Source: Citrobacter enshiensis
GTDB taxonomy: Bacteria; Pseudomonadota; Gammaproteobacteria; Enterobacterales; Enterobacteriaceae
Direction: 5' to 3'
DNA: 64,000 nt
Assembly: GCF_029338175.1 (NCBI RefSeq)
Contig: NZ_CP119862.1
Coordinates: forward strand, 3,038,001 to 3,102,000
Positions 62,470 through 64,000 of this stretch are shown one piece after another; the first letter of the stretch is position 1, and each line of letters starts with the position of its first letter. A program made the position numbers and the translations under genes. Below the pieces are notes generated by a model. The model ran no database searches and was not told the DNA's origin. It worked only from the letters and a program-made list of their open reading frames with translations.

Positions 62470-63618
62470 TCAGGCGTGCGCCACGGGGGTTGGATGTTCT
62501 CCAGCCTTACGCAGTAACATGAGCAGATAAATAAACGACACGCTGGCAATCATGATAAACAGCAGATTATCTGAATAATTTTGCATCAGCATGGCCGTAA
62601 ATGAGGGGCCAAGCAGGCTACCAACGGTATAGCTCATCAATAACGCCTGATTCATCGCAACAAGTTGGTGCTGTCCGACCTTTTCACAGGCCCAGGCCAT
62701 CGCCACCGGGTAAAGCGTAAAACCGGCAGCACCCAGAATAAACAACGCTGGCGCCATCGCAGCCTGCATCATCATGGCAAGACTGCCGAGGATCACCACA
62801 AAAACCTGTACACGTAAAACCAGTAGTCGACCAAATTTATCCGCCAGACGGCCTATCGGCCATTGTCCCAGAATACCGGCACTCACCAATACCGCCATCC
62901 AGAAACCGATACTGGCATTACTGATCCCCTGGTGCTTGAGATAAAGCGGCATCAGACCGTACAGAGAACCCAGCACAATTCCGGAAATAATGCAGCCATT
63001 CACGCCCAACCGCGCCTGGCGCAGCTTAAGCATAGAGACAATCGGCGTCGTGCTTTGGCCTTCAGACTGCTGATTCAGAATACGGGTAAAGAGCAGCGGT
63101 AAAATCCCCGCCAGAATCATACCGGTTACCCAGGGCAGCACGTTCATCAGATCCGTCGGCACTTTACTGACCAGCACCTGGCCAAGAAATGTCCCCACGT
63201 AATAGACCATCATATAGGCAGCAAGCAACCGGCCACGGTTTCGCGACGTGCCGCTACACATCAGAGCGCTTTCGACGACGACCCAAATCATGGCGCAACC
63301 GACGCCCGCGATAAAGCGCCAGGTCATCCAGCTCCAGAATCCGACCATCACTCCCAGTCCTACGCAACCGGCGGCAAAAATCAGCGACGCGATGTAATAG
63401 CTGCGATTAAACCCAAGGCGCTTAATTAAATATCCGGTGAGTAATGTCCCGACCAGGTTCCCGGTAAAGTAGGACGAACTGACAATCCCGACCTGCCAGG
63501 TCGGCAGTTCTTCCTGGGCGAGCCATAGCGGAACGAGCGTGTTTAATACCGCTATCGCCAAAGTCAATAAAAGCAGGCCACACAGCAACAGCATGACAGG
63601 CCGGGTATAGATGGACAT
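62470..63618 (-). CDS. ycaD: MFS transporter YcaD
   Basis: 382-aa inner-membrane protein of the major facilitator superfamily with about twelve hydrophobic segments. The substrate is unknown. [39 protein letters not shown] (the loop 2-3 region) and [19 protein letters not shown] agree closely with E. coli YcaD. It is divergent from ycaC, as in E. coli. Confidence 0.95.
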   Translation of the reverse strand: MSIYTRPVMLLLCGLLLLTLAIAVLNTLVPLWLAQEELPTWQVGIVSSSYFTGNLVGTLLTGYLIKRLGFNRSYYIASLIFAAGCVGLGVMVGFWSWMTWRFIAGVGCAMIWVVVESALMCSGTSRNRGRLLAAYMMVYYVGTFLGQVLVSKVPTDLMNVLPWVTGMILAGILPLLFTRILNQQSEGQSTTPIVSMLKLRQARLGVNGCIISGIVLGSLYGLMPLYLKHQGISNASIGFWMAVLVSAGILGQWPIGRLADKFGRLLVLRVQVFVVILGSLAMMMQAAMAPALFILGAAGFTLYPVAMAWACEKVGQHQLVAMNQALLMSYTVGSLLGPSFTAMLMQNYSDNLLFIMIASVSFIYLLMLLRKAGEHPTPVAHA

Positions 63619-63931
63619 GGATAAAAACCGTGAGGAAGTTCAAATTTCATGCGCATCATGCCACCGCCAAAAACATTGTCAATCGGCGAAATCAGCGGCG
63701 TGGCGGGGTTTCAGGGCTATCGATTTGAAATACTGATTCTTAACATGAATGAATAGAAAGTGATAAATCTCAGGTTATTGTTTTAATTGATCTAAGACAA
63801 AATTGCCCCGTTTCGCTCAGTCGAAAAATTTCATAGTCCCGGCAGCATTTTTTTTCCGTTCTATGCTTTGAATGAACCTTATGCACCTGAATGAATCAGG
63901 GCGCATAGTTGACTCAAGCAAGGAGAAGAGA
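63619..63931. promoter_or_regulatory. ycaD-ycaC divergent intergenic region
   Basis: 313 nt without a gene; it must hold both promoters. The ycaC ribosome site AAGGAGAAGAG precedes its ATG. No operator is recognised. Confidence 0.5.
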
Positions 63932-64000
63932 ATGACCAGACCTTATGTTCGTCTCGATAAAAACGACGCCGCGGTTCTTCTGGTAGATCACCAGGCCGGA
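63932..64000 (+). CDS. ycaC: Isochorismatase-family hydrolase YcaC (5' end only)
   Basis: The first 23 codons, MTRPYVRLDKNDAAVLLVDHQAG, before the window ends. They match the start of E. coli YcaC, an octameric cysteine hydrolase of unknown substrate. The aspartate of VLLVDHQ is the first residue of the catalytic triad. Strong ribosome site AAGGAG. Confidence 0.92.
   Translation, partial: MTRPYVRLDKNDAAVLLVDHQAG

Overview
The window is a chromosomal segment of an enterobacterium close to Escherichia, Salmonella and Citrobacter. Gene order is almost exactly that of the E. coli 20-21 min region, read from uup to ycaC. Protein sequences are near-identical to E. coli families but not E. coli itself. 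A CigR-like protein gene and the lack of ycaK/ycaN/ycaM between pflA and ycaD make Citrobacter the best guess (inference from memory of gene content; no search was run).

Layout. 1-5.1 kb: uup (cut by the window edge) and rlmL on the minus strand, ycbX on plus, zapC on minus. 5.2-10.8 kb: pyrD (minus) with its CTP-sensing leader and PurR box, then the complete ssuEADCB sulfonate-sulfur operon (plus), closed by a REP pair. 10.8-19.6 kb: pepN (minus), pncB with a NadR box, asnS, ompF with its OmpR-controlled promoter, aspC. 19.6-21.1 kb: a decayed IS150-group insertion sequence in the loop of the aspC terminator. 21.1-24.3 kb: gloC (frameshifted), mepK (intact) and ldtD (two compensating frameshifts), all minus. 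24.5-31.8 kb: cmoM-mukF-mukE-mukB, the MukBEF condensin operon. 31.9-41.5 kb: elyC, ycbJ, then comEC/ycaI, msbA-lpxK-ycaQ-ycaR-kdsB, and ihfB. 41.7-48.6 kb: cmk-rpsA, ycaL, serC-aroA, ycaP. 48.7-54.1 kb: ycaO and the anaerobic focA-pflB operon.

The accessory part is 54.2-59.6 kb. It separates pflB from its activase gene pflA, which are normally adjacent. It holds a long AT-rich leader and a tightly packed three-gene cassette. The three products are a 1011-aa exported protein I do not recognise, a 209-aa protein with a possible caspase/CHAT-like His-Cys dyad, and a 131-aa two-helix membrane protein. These are followed by the end of an IS3-family element and a dead C-terminal fragment of a tyrosine integrase. 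This is the best candidate for an undescribed system. A protease-like cytosolic protein with two envelope partners on an integrase-associated island would fit a defence or competition module, but that is inference from context only.

Past the island come pflA (start codon uncertain), an exported protein gene, a gene remnant, a CigR-like gene, ycaD, and the first 23 codons of ycaC running off the window. Most genes here are core housekeeping: tRNA and rRNA modification, pyrimidine, serine, aromatic and NAD synthesis, LPS (kdsB, lpxK, msbA), chromosome organisation, and mixed-acid fermentation.
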